Source: Cryptococcus deneoformans JEC21
Lineage: Eukaryota; Basidiomycota; Tremellomycetes; Tremellales; Cryptococcaceae
NCBI RefSeq assembly: GCF_000091045.1
Contig: NC_006679.1
Span: 1-15,000 of the forward strand
DNA: 15,000 nt
Reading direction: 5' to 3'
The notes beneath the pieces were generated by a model. It worked only from the letters and a program-made list of their open reading frames with translations. It did no database searches and was not told where the DNA came from. Of this stretch, positions 1 to 8,325 are shown piece by piece. Each line of letters starts with the position of its first letter. The stretch's first letter is position 1. The translations under genes and the position numbers were made by a program.

Positions 1-52
1 TAACCCCCTAACCCCCTAACCCCCTAACCCCCTAACCCCCTAACCCCCTAAC
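1..52. repeat. Telomeric repeat tract (CCCCCTAA)n
   Basis: Six perfect 8-base TAACCCCC units plus a final TAAC occupy the start of the window with no variants. Read on the other strand this is TTAGGGGG, the telomere repeat described for Cryptococcus. The C-rich strand is on top, so the chromosome end lies to the left and the G-rich 3'-ending strand is the bottom strand, as expected for a left telomere. The tract stops abruptly at 52/53, where retrotransposon sequence begins. Confidence 0.96.
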
Positions 53-2740
53 GCTGGGGCCTTCCCCTGGGACGTTGCCTTCCTTACTTCCGTCCCAAGA
101 GTGTGCTAACGAAAGATTCCTGTTCCTTGCGCACCTGCCTGTTCGGAGCAAGCCTCTGCCCAACAACCTAGTTACCGACTTCATGGATGCCGCCGAGCGT
201 TGTGCTCTTGCCTACATTGCACAGCCCTCGGACTCTACACTGCTGGCTTTTCTCGCCCTTCCAAAGGTCGGCCTCACCCAGGCGCTCGCTCCAGAACAGC
301 CCCTCAGGCCGTCAACCTTCCTTCAGCAGTTCCCGCATATCCCCTGGCCAGAACAGCCACCCGCTCGCCGTCCTCCCAGCAATATTCGTCCTGACACCAC
401 CAAACAAGTCATCAAACTCGTTGAGAATGGGCGCCTAGGTGCGGCAGAGAGGGTGTTGGAGGAGGATGCTTCAGTAGCCGAACTCGATCAAGGGGTCATC
501 GACCAGCTCATCACCAAGCACCCCAAAGGGCCGTCTTGTCCATTCGGCAATGCAGTGGGTCCAACTCCTGGTAAAGCTCCCGACATCGACACCATCCAAA
601 AGGCCCTCGACTCCTTCAACCCCGACACAGCACCTGGCGTTAGTGGCTGGTCGGTCCCTCTCTTGAAGACGGCCGCCAAGAGGGAGCCGGTCAAGCAGTT
701 TCTCCAACTCCTCTGCGCCGCCATCGCCAACAACACCGCCCCTGGTCGCTCTATGCTCCGCACTTCTCGTCTCATCCCCTTGAAGAAGGACGATGGCTCT
801 ATCCGACCTATCGCTGTTGGTGAACTTATCTATCGGCTGTGTGCGAAAGCTCTCATCATCTCGCATTTCCAACCCGACTTCCTCCTCCCGTTCCAGCTCG
901 GGGTCAAGTCAATCGGTGGTGTAGAGCCGATCGTGAGGCTGACAGAGAGAGTCTTGGAGGGTTCTGCCGGCGCTGAGTTCTCCTTTTTAGCCTCGCTCGA
1001 TGCTTCTAACGCTTTCAACCGTGTAGATAGGGCCGAGATGGCAGCTGCGGTCAAGACCCATGCGCCGACGCTTTGGAGGACTTGCAAATGGGCCTATGGC
1101 GACTCGTCCGACCTTGTGTGTGGCGACAAAATCCTTCAATCCTCTCAAGGTGTTCGACAGGGTGACCCCTTTGGCCCTCTCTTCTTCTCAATCACCCTCC
1201 GACCAACCTTGCACGCCCTCAGTCAATCGCTAGGTCCGTCTACGCAAGCGCTCGCTTATCTCGATGACATCTACCTCTTCTCAAACGACTCGCAAGTCCT
1301 CAGCAAAACTACCCAATTCCTCGCCGACAAGCAGCACATCATCAAGCTCAACGAAAAGAAATGCAAGTTAATCAGCTTCGATGAGATCAGGCAGGAGGGC
1401 TTCAAGATGCTAGGGACGATGGTAGGTGGTAAGGAGAAGCGGGCGGAGTTTCTGGAAGGCAGGATTCGGAAGGAAATGGCAAAGGTGGGCAAGCTCAAGG
1501 ATCTTCCACATCAACACGCGCTCCTTCTATTACGCTTCTGCATTCAGCAAAATCTACGACACCTGCAGAGAAGCCTACGCTCCGACGACCTTGTAGATCT
1601 ATGGGAAAGACTGGACACGATGCTGTGGGAGGAGGTGAAAAGGATGAGGATGAGGCAGCGAGAGGATACGGTGGAAGAGGAGGCTCTAGGGAGATCGTTG
1701 ACGAAGCTACCAGCGCGACTGGGCGGACTAGGTCTACTTTCCTTCAAAGATGTAGCCCCCCTTGCTTACCGCTCGGCAGCCGAGGCCTCCGACACTCTCC
1801 TCGATAACCTAGGTCTCCTTTCTTCGCCAGAGGAACCTCCAACTCCGATCCCCCAACGAACTCGATGCGCAGAACTCTGGGAATCGCAACAGGAAGCCAT
1901 CCTACATAATCTCGGCGACACTGAACGCAAGCGACTCACCGAGAATGCCTCCAGACTCGGCCGAAGTTGGTTATCAGTTATCCCTTACCTTCAACCCCTG
2001 CGCCTTTCCAATGTCGAGATTGCCTCTGGTCTCCATGACCGCACCCTGGTCGGCTCCTCGATCCCTGTCTGTCGCTTCTGTGGGTCGGACTCACCTTTGG
2101 GTCACGACGAGCTTTGCCGCGCCCGCAACCCCTGGACCCAGCGCCGGCACAATGCCATCAACCGCGTCATCTATCAACACCTCAAACAAATCCAAGGTGC
2201 CACGGTTGAGATTGAGCCCCACACGCTGTCGGGACAAAGGAGAAACGACCTTCGGGTCAGAGGTTCCAGCGCTCTGGCCTTCACTGACTACGACCTGAAG
2301 GTTTACTCCCTCGGGGACCGAGACGCGAGGAGCACAGCCACCCCCAGCACCCCCAACAGCAAACTGGCCGGCTTCTGCTTGGACCGGTGCGTGAACTGGC
2401 TCGACAAGGTGGGTCAGGTCGTCTCGAAGAACGCTCCGAAAGTCACTGGTGGGGTCTTTAAACCGATCATCCTTTCCACTGGTGGCCTGATGAGCAGGAG
2501 CACAGCAGACGAATGGAAGGAGTGGAGGGAGGCGATGCCGGTGGGGGGGTTCGAGAAAATGGAGAAACGGATTGGTGTCGAGCTAGTAAAGGCAAGGGCG
2601 AGGACGCTGGTCTTATGAGGAAGAGGAGGTTGGATTATTTTTTCTTTTCTTTAAAAAGTTGTTTATTTAAGTAGTTTCTTTCATTCGGGTAACACACACG
2701 ACAACCCAATAAATTAAACAACGAAAAAATGCAACCTCTA
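53..2740 (+). mobile_element. Cnl1: 5'-truncated Cnl1-like non-LTR retrotransposon (CRE clade)
   Basis: The element joins telomeric repeats directly at its 5' side and reads toward the centromere. It encodes a reverse transcriptase followed by a CCHC knuckle and a restriction-like endonuclease, the order typical of the CRE/R2 group rather than of APE-type LINEs. Cnl1 of Cryptococcus is the known member of this type at Cryptococcus telomeres, so the assignment rests on family order plus location. The coding frame is open up to the telomere junction with no ATG before 183, so the 5' UTR and N-terminus are missing. No poly(A) tract marks the 3' end. An AT-rich stretch follows the stop, and a telomere-like AACACCCTA lies at 2742-2750, so the right boundary (about 2650-2750) is a guess. 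Confidence 0.85.
75..2618 (+). CDS. Reverse transcriptase / restriction-like endonuclease ORF of Cnl1-like element (5' partial)
   Basis: This is the retrotransposition enzyme, expected to nick target DNA and copy element RNA from the nick. Residue numbers count from the codon at 75. RT motif A has LDASNAF with Asp309; motif B is QGVRQGDP at 358-365; motif C is YLDD at 395-398, so the polymerase catalytic aspartates are present. A C-terminal knuckle has Cys666, Cys669, His677 and Cys681, followed by an RHN motif. The endonuclease core appears as TDYDLK with Asp738, Asp740 and Lys742. The 2.5 kb frame has no internal stop or frameshift, suggesting a recent insertion. Position 75 is a TTG and not a credible eukaryotic start: the frame runs back to the telomere, and the first in-frame ATG is at 183. 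The protein is therefore N-terminally truncated, probably lacking its DNA-binding fingers, and is unlikely to be autonomous. Confidence 0.9.
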   Translation: MPSLLPSQECANERFLFLAHLPVRSKPLPNNLVTDFMDAAERCALAYIAQPSDSTLLAFLALPKVGLTQALAPEQPLRPSTFLQQFPHIPWPEQPPARRPPSNIRPDTTKQVIKLVENGRLGAAERVLEEDASVAELDQGVIDQLITKHPKGPSCPFGNAVGPTPGKAPDIDTIQKALDSFNPDTAPGVSGWSVPLLKTAAKREPVKQFLQLLCAAIANNTAPGRSMLRTSRLIPLKKDDGSIRPIAVGELIYRLCAKALIISHFQPDFLLPFQLGVKSIGGVEPIVRLTERVLEGSAGAEFSFLASLDASNAFNRVDRAEMAAAVKTHAPTLWRTCKWAYGDSSDLVCGDKILQSSQGVRQGDPFGPLFFSITLRPTLHALSQSLGPSTQALAYLDDIYLFSNDSQVLSKTTQFLADKQHIIKLNEKKCKLISFDEIRQEGFKMLGTMVGGKEKRAEFLEGRIRKEMAKVGKLKDLPHQHALLLLRFCIQQNLRHLQRSLRSDDLVDLWERLDTMLWEEVKRMRMRQREDTVEEEALGRSLTKLPARLGGLGLLSFKDVAPLAYRSAAEASDTLLDNLGLLSSPEEPPTPIPQRTRCAELWESQQEAILHNLGDTERKRLTENASRLGRSWLSVIPYLQPLRLSNVEIASGLHDRTLVGSSIPVCRFCGSDSPLGHDELCRARNPWTQRRHNAINRVIYQHLKQIQGATVEIEPHTLSGQRRNDLRVRGSSALAFTDYDLKVYSLGDRDARSTATPSTPNSKLAGFCLDRCVNWLDKVGQVVSKNAPKVTGGVFKPIILSTGGLMSRSTADEWKEWREAMPVGGFEKMEKRIGVELVKARARTLVL

Positions 2741-2771
2741 TAACACCCTAGCTCCGTTCTCCGCTTTCTCA
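2619..2771 (+). other. Retroelement 3' region / junction with subtelomeric DNA
   Basis: This 153-base gap holds an AT-rich stretch (about 2636-2730) and then a short telomere-like AACACCCTA at 2742-2750. It must contain both the 3' UTR of the retroelement and any promoter of the next gene, whose ATG is at 2772. No TATA box or known regulatory motif is clear. The element/host boundary cannot be fixed without other copies. Confidence 0.4.
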
Positions 2772-4804
2772 ATGACCTCGCCCGATACAAAGGAACGAGA
2801 ATGCGCGTCGACACGAGCTGCGGCACTAGCTCAACTTGCCTCAGGCTCGCCCTTGACTTCATTATCCCGCGCCTCTGCTTCCGACTCACCTTTATCTTCG
2901 CTCGTCTCATCACATCAAACACTCCCCGAAAATTCAAATTCCCCTCGTGACGATCCCATTGCATACGGCGGCCACCCTAAAAACAAAGACCGACCATATC
3001 CTCTCTCTCTCGTCCCCTTCGACCTCAGCGAACCTTATGAGGCCTCTGAATACCTCACTATCCGCTCCTACGATGAGACATGCCGATTTGACTATCTGGG
3101 CCAACCATGGGCCAATGAGTACAGGGACGGGATGATCGAGGACGAGCAGATGTTCGATGACAGTGTTTTTCGTCGCTATCTTGATCGGTTCATCCAAGAG
3201 AACTACAACCACATAACGAGGGCTACCGATTTCTTTCATCAGTCAAATTTGAAATCGGTCTTCTACAGCAGAAAGGACAAAGAGTGGGAGAAGCTAGATC
3301 TGGTGGATGCATACAGACGACAGACGGGAAAAGTCCTTGGAGTCGTGAGTCCTCGGGCTTGTGCAGAAGATGACTAGAGGCTTATGTGTCCGAAGCATTC
3401 TTCTTCACAAGACAGTCTCAGATCAAGAAATGATGGTGCCACTACTCCTGACGCCTCTCTTATCGGCGTTGTCAAAGATCTCAGCTGCTCATCGGGCTGG
3501 AAACGAACGCTTTATGCGGTCATCGAATTGAAGTGGATGAAACTAGCGACTTTTCTTATCGGCGAGGCTAAAAGACAAACCGACGAGAAAGCTCTCATTT
3601 ACCTCTGCCAGGAAGGCGTGTTTCAGACTATGTGGTATATCATCTTGGGCTACGCCATCTCGGGTTGTATTTTCGGTCTCTCTATAGTCAATGAATACTT
3701 TTATCGGGTTGTGTATCTCTATCGAGACTCGACCCCAGACATTCCCGTACTTGCCCTAGAGGCAGATAGTGAGTTTTTGGAGAAAGCCAGACGACATTTT
3801 GGATATCTGCCAGATGGTTACTCTGTCGAGGAACTCGCAGAGCTGCAAGACTTTTGGTCGTCGCCTCCCAATTGTCTGATCAGCGACCGTGCCAACGCCA
3901 TTTTGAATAAAGAGGCAAGGTATCACCTCGATGCGACCATCCTCTTGTTTCTTGCCCATGCAGCGGCACTTCCAGCGCAACGCTTCCTCAACGACCTGCC
4001 CCTCCCTTTTGCTCATCGTGTTCCTGTTGATGCGACCGCTCATTCAGCCGCCGACATGAGTTTGAAAGGATTAGAGGCTGGGAGCAGGCGACACAGTCTT
4101 CATTCGACCAAGAGGAACAAGCGCACATCGGCGACTTTGCATGATGAAGAGAAAGGTGAAGAGGACAAGCCGGGGGACGACAAGCCGCCTGGCAAGGATA
4201 ATGATGGCTCGCAAGGCGGAAACTCCGGCCCTGGGGCCGATAACTCACGAGGCGGAGGGTCTGGTTCAGCCGGAGGGTCTCGTCCTGGCGGTAGGGGTGC
4301 AGGCGGAGGCTCCTCTTCTCGTCGTGCTGAGGCGTTTGACACTCGAACGTCCACTGCACCGCAAGAGTTCAGGGGGGGCCTGGAGAGGCTATCCGCTCCT
4401 AAGGAAATGTTGGACATGAAGACGTCCATCATGACCTCCCACCTCTCCAATGACCGTGAGCACCTTATAATCTTTCACGTTGCAGTTACGCTTACGAATC
4501 TACTGTAGGTGCCAGATGCTCTAGGGCTCCCTCCTCTGTCGACAGTGACTCCTCTGGACAGTCAGACTCGTCGTTTGACACGTCCTTCGACTCCAATAAG
4601 GGAGCTCTTATCCTTGACGATCTCCCCGACGACCCCCCCCAAATAGTCAACAAGTCCGACCCTGTCGATATCGACCTTGAAGATATCGACCCAGAGTCGG
4701 GCGAGCTTACGTTGGCGGCTTTTAAGGGCCGCCTAGCGATGCTCGGGGTACGGGTGAAGTTGGTGACTCGGGAGCAGATGGACGTCTTGTTGTCCCGGGG
4801 ATGA
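2772..4804 (+). CDS. Subtelomeric protein of unknown function with PD-(D/E)XK-like core (three exons)
   Basis: I do not recognise a named gene. The best model joins exons 2772-3344, 3396-4455 and 4509-4804 into 642 aa. Donors are GTGAGT (3345) and GTGAGC (4456). The second intron has a CTTAC branch-like site and a TAG acceptor, and removing it opens a further 98 codons. The first acceptor (AAG, 3395) is weak; without that splice an in-frame TAG at 3375-3377 splits the gene, so it could instead carry a nonsense mutation. Residues 1-35 are Ser/Thr/Ala-rich. Residues 209-237 read PD...VIELK, the layout of the PD-(D/E)XK nuclease fold (Asp210, Glu235, Lys237), followed by long hydrophobic helices. 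Similar folds occur beside fungal FunK1-type kinases; no kinase is seen here. A Lys/Asp then Gly/Ser/Pro/Arg-rich linker (nt about 4141-4335) leads to a Ser/Asp-rich acidic tail. Nuclease activity is inference only. Confidence 0.6.
3345..3395 (+). other. Candidate intron 1 of the subtelomeric gene (or stop-containing coding segment)
   Basis: A good GTGAGT donor starts this 51-nt stretch, TGAC near 3371-3374 could serve as branch site, and AAG at 3393-3395 is the only acceptor at a plausible distance that keeps the downstream frame. The length is a multiple of three and it contains TAG at 3375-3377. Frame continuity therefore also fits a single nonsense mutation in an otherwise open exon. Confidence 0.5.
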
Positions 4805-5745
4805 GGAAACTGTTGAAGTGGAGGGTATCCGCGCCCTACGCATCCCTATTCGGCGATAGCCCGGCGTGCCTGTCTTTCTCTTTTGTTCTTCGTACCTTTC
4901 TATTCTTTTTTGTTCTTCGGCATTATTGCCCATATTCCTTATTGTTCTTCGGCACGATGTACGCTCAGAGCTCTTGTACTGCCTAATATATATATCAAGA
5001 TCCCTGCATCATACATCATGCACCATCACTTCTTTTCTTGATCATACAATCGGATTCGCTCTCCTTTGGAAACAGCTTCGGCTGTTGAGTGGGTGGATAG
5101 AGGCGAGTGGAATAGTTGTTTGTTGTACATTTTGGAAGTTGTAAATCGGATAGACACTATTATCTTGTAGAGATATGTTGCGTGTACGTCATACAACCAT
5201 ATGTCGGTCTTAGAGGGCTCCAAGAGTAGCTTACGATTACAAAGTTGTCTAGTGGTAAGTAGGCCAGTCCGCAGGAGCTGTCGCCGCTGCCATATTCTCT
5301 GCGATAACCGTATTGAGTTCTAAAGAGTATGAGCAGAGACAACGGGAAGAACCAGAGAAGAATGCGTCTTCCACGTCGCGGTTTCTTATCGATATGACCC
5401 CACACTGTAGCGGAATTGAATGCACAATAGCGGTTACAATCGTACATATCACCTCCATGCTGCTGCTATAGAAAGACGGCAGCTGTAAGTAGTGGAGATG
5501 GTACGTAACGTAGAAAAGAACCGGAATCAAGTTACTAGTCAGTCTCGTTTCTGGCACGAGTTACAAGACCCTTCTATGTTAAGCCATTTAGCAAGTCGAA
5601 TCATGCGCTTGGTAGCTGAAATTGGCGACATGCATACGGTTTAGATGAAAAAGCAGTAACAACGATGTCGCATATTCGTTTCAGCTTCCTACATCTCATC
5701 TATTTCACAAGAGTCTTCGACACTTATTACTTGCCACTTCCCGAT
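4805..5745. other. Gene-free region between subtelomeric gene and oxidoreductase pseudogene
   Basis: About 940 bases without a convincing gene. The left part is the T-rich 3' flank of the preceding gene. From about 5160 to 5580 the minus strand has short open frames (longest 102 codons from a non-ATG start) with no recognisable domain, no good splice sites and no coding-like conservation pattern. A degraded gene remnant cannot be excluded. Confidence 0.5.
4883..4951 (+). repeat. Three copies of TTGTTCTTCG downstream of the subtelomeric gene
   Basis: The 10-mer TTGTTCTTCG occurs at 4883-4892, 4910-4919 and 4942-4951, inside a T-rich stretch that starts about 80 bases after the stop codon at 4804. 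It probably lies in the 3' UTR. It could be a U-rich RNA-binding or polyadenylation-region motif or simple sequence drift; no named motif is claimed. Confidence 0.5.
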
Positions 5746-7201
5746 CTATTGTCCAGCAGTCCCCATCAGCTTGGCAGTCTCGCTCGGCCCTTCCTTCCTC
5801 ACCTTATCAACCTACCCCTGCACCACCCTACTCTCCTCCCATGGCATCCTCCCACTCTCAATCTTTCCACCCCTAATACACCTCGCAACCTCATCTGCTT
5901 CGTATGACATCCCATTCTTCCCATCATGGAGAGGGTGATGGTGAATGGTGGAAGTGATGGTGCCTTTGAGGCCGGGGAGCGAGAGGGTTCGGGGATGGAT
6001 GTAGAATGTCTCGAATTGGAAAGGGGGATCTATATGGGAAGAAAGGGGAGGGAGAAGGATTAGGTCAGCGCGAGGGAAAAGGGAATAAATGAGGGAGCGA
6101 GAGATGTAACGTACAGGCAACGACCAAATCTCCTTCCTCACACTGCAAAACCGCGGCCAAATTCTCCTGTCCGGCATTATCCAAATCGGCATCAACATTC
6201 CCTGGCAAAGTCCCTTCCACTCCACCAATCACCTCGAATTGATATCTACTCCAGAACGAGGGTAAATAGTTTGATGGGTGAAGAGCACCTTGGGGTTTTT
6301 ATCGGCGCTGATAGGGTGGCCGTGGACGAGGAGCATGGCCCAGACAGATGGGTGGGCAGGCATATCAAGGAGCGAGCCACCGCCGAGAGCTGGGTTGACC
6401 ATTTGGCTGAGTCGGGCGAGGCTGAAATGGTATCAAATTAGTAATGATTATGGATTGTTAGACAGGGATAAGAAAGCGTACCGTCTATGTCCCAGCCCAT
6501 GGAGAAATCGGCAGAAAAACGCTTGGGTTTACCGAGAATACCGGACTTGATGACTTCTTCAACGGCGTAGGCGATGGGTTGGAATCGAGTCCACACAGCT
6601 CTGCGACGTTGCTCATCAGCATACATGCTTACAAAGGAAAAGATGGAAGAGGGTAAAAGGAGAAGGAGACAAAGACAAATGACTCACTCCATAAAGAATT
6701 TTCTTTTCCTTAGCAATCTTGATTAACTCTTCCAACTCTTCGACTTCGAGACAAGCAGGCTTCTCGAGGACGTGTTTACCAGCCAACAGAACGTCTTTTG
6801 CGTTACGGTGGTGGAGGACATGTGGGGTGCCTACGTAGACGGCTGTAACATCCCTACTTGTGAGAACAGTACGTCAATACGCCTTATCATAGCATTTAAG
6901 ATGATCCCAGATTGCGCACAGGATCGTTGTATATTTCCTCGTAAATGCCCCTCGGCTTGGCACCATCGAGAACACCATTCTTCACTCCCCAAGTCCATGA
7001 TTTTCCCTCGGAGCTTTCCTTGAGCTTGTCAATGAACGATTGAGCGGAATGGACGGAGCAGGAGCCGACCGCGGCGATCTTGGGTGGTTGACATTCTTAG
7101 TGTTATGGCAGGCCGGGGTCGACGACAAGGTCGTGCGTACCAAATGTAGTGGAGATGCCACCAGTAGAGATGATATCTCAGTTGAGAGTGAATGGTGTCA
7201 T
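5746..7201 (-). pseudogene. Gfo/Idh/MocA-type oxidoreductase (dihydrodiol/xylose dehydrogenase-like), decayed
   Basis: The intact family uses NAD(P) to oxidise sugars or trans-dihydrodiols. Reading right to left, the relic has exon 1 (7201-6920; IISTGGIST nucleotide-binding start), exon 2 (about 6856-6688; VYVGTPH then EKP with the catalytic Lys), exon 3 (6600-6482; VWTRFQPIA), exon 4 (6421-6115; NPALGGGSLLDM) and exon 5 (6029 on; ends in YEADEV and ESGRMP). Intron donors and acceptors are still recognisable. Lesions: TGA at 7180-7178 where Trp is expected; TAA at 7105-7103 and 7099-7097; an apparent one-base frame slip at the exon 1/2 junction; a probable two-base loss before 6688 (LYMEAVW expected); a one-base slip near 6400; TGA at 6231-6229; a one-base slip near 6199; TAG at 5814-5812, after which family-like VDKVRKEG continues to a stop at 5746. 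It cannot make a working enzyme. Confidence 0.85.
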
Positions 7202-7566
7202 TGTACGTGTCTGTGTAGATAAGATGGGTGTATGAGAATAAGATTCTCGACGAGAAGTGGTATAATTTAGATGGGAAGATATGACAAGGGTTGGAATTGC
7301 ATTTCCGCCTTCCATTTCTTCGCCCCGATGACTGCCGGCACAATTCACTACAACGTCATCTGATTTTGCAAGACTTGACAACTGACTACAAGGCATGACG
7401 TAATATGTCATACAACAATTCGACGTATCATTCTAATAATAAATGTCAACTTCAGCTAATCCGTTGAGTTCGACACAAACTGTAACGAACTCCAAGGAAT
7501 AAATAAAAGCGATTGGATTTTCAGTATCTTGGAGTCAAAATCGCATCTAATCCCAGTTTATCCACA
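7202..7566. promoter_or_regulatory. Divergent promoter region of the pseudogene and the DJ-1 gene
   Basis: This 365-base region separates the old start codon of the oxidoreductase relic (7201, minus) from the DJ-1 gene start (7567, plus). It contains TGACGTAA at 7396-7403, part of the imperfect dyad ATGAC-N7-GTCAT, and an A-rich AATAAATAAAAG at about 7498-7509 that may act as a core promoter. No gene is seen in it. Confidence 0.5.
7396..7403. promoter_or_regulatory. TGACGTAA, candidate bZIP (CREB/ATF-like) site
   Basis: TGACGTAA matches the common half-palindromic binding core of fungal ATF/CREB-type bZIP factors. It lies 164 bases before the DJ-1 start codon. The same 8-mer occurs in the other divergent promoter of the window at 11210-11217. 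Binding is inferred, not shown. Confidence 0.35.
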
Positions 7567-8325
7567 ATGTCTCCCAAGAAGATCCTTATAATCATGTCCG
7601 ACGCGTCCTCAATCCCTCTCCACAAAACCTCTCAATGCGGAGAGACCACTGCAGACCAGAGCTCTGGCTTCTTCTTGATGGAACTGGCAAAGCCACTATC
7701 CAAATTCCTCTCGGCAGGCTGCGAAGTGACCTTCGCCTCCCCGCTTGGCAAGACTCCCACTCCCGACCCTACCAGCGAGAGCCTCGTGGCCTTCGCCTTG
7801 AATTTCTACGAACGCAAGCGTGAGAACGACCTCATCGCTAGGATGATGCGAGAGAACGGATTTGCGTCACCGAGGACCTTCCAAAGCATCTCGGATGAGG
7901 AACTGGATGGGTTCGCGGCCGTGTTTATTCCAGGTGGCCATGCGCCGCTGGCTGATCTAGGGGCCGATCCGGAGCTGGGAAGGATCCTTGCCCATTTCCA
8001 TCATGAGGGGAAGCCGACGGCGGTGATTTGTCATGGGCCTTATGGGCTGTTGAGCACCAAGGCGACGCCGGAAGGGACGTTCTTGTACAAGGGGTACAAG
8101 ATTACCTCGTGGTCTGATGCGGAGGAGAAGATGATGGAAACCCTGTGGGGAGGCGAGGTGCCAAGGGTGGAGAGTACTCTCCGTGAGGCTGGTGCTGAGA
8201 TGGTTGAAGGACTAGGAGAGAAGATTGGCAGAATTACGGTGGATAGGGAGCTAATCAGTGGTGGCAATCCTCTAGCTGCGAATGCGCTAGCAGAGCAGGT
8301 TTTGAAAATGGTCGAGGCTCAGTAA
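7567..8325 (+). CDS. DJ-1/PfpI superfamily protein, Hsp31-like (intronless)
   Basis: The 252-aa product belongs to the type 1 glutamine amidotransferase-like DJ-1/PfpI superfamily, closest in look to Hsp31-type members, which act as glutathione-independent glyoxalases (methylglyoxal to lactate) or stress chaperones. Visible signs: a KKILIIMS first strand; GFFLMELAKP at 34-43 with the likely acidic partner Glu39; an ASP.G..P..DP.S stretch; IPGGHAPLADL; and the nucleophile elbow AVICHGP with Cys155-His156. The open frame extends upstream, but the ATG at 7567, just before SPKK, is the only credible start. No signal peptide is evident, so a cytosolic location is likely. It has no introns, unlike the multi-exon genes to its right, and resembles bacterial proteins in layout, so acquisition by transfer is possible. 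Substrate is unknown. Confidence 0.88.
   Translation: MSPKKILIIMSDASSIPLHKTSQCGETTADQSSGFFLMELAKPLSKFLSAGCEVTFASPLGKTPTPDPTSESLVAFALNFYERKRENDLIARMMRENGFASPRTFQSISDEELDGFAAVFIPGGHAPLADLGADPELGRILAHFHHEGKPTAVICHGPYGLLSTKATPEGTFLYKGYKITSWSDAEEKMMETLWGGEVPRVESTLREAGAEMVEGLGEKIGRITVDRELISGGNPLAANALAEQVLKMVEAQ

Noticed and set aside
471..872. Minus-strand frames within the retrotransposon
   Set aside because: They overlap the conserved RT-coding strand, show no motifs, and are shadows of its codon bias.
5238..5310. tRNA-like stretch (TCTAGTGGTAAG resembles a D-arm/A-box)
   Set aside because: No matching B-box (GGTTCGANTCC) follows at the right distance, and no acceptor or anticodon stem can be paired.
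5249..5557. 102-codon minus-strand frame in the gap after the subtelomeric gene
   Set aside because: It has a non-ATG start, no recognisable domain and no splice signals tying it to a gene.
7513..7566. Upstream extension of the DJ-1 frame from a TTG
   Set aside because: Eukaryotic initiation at TTG is unlikely, the added residues lie outside the conserved fold, and the ATG at 7567 sits just before the first strand.
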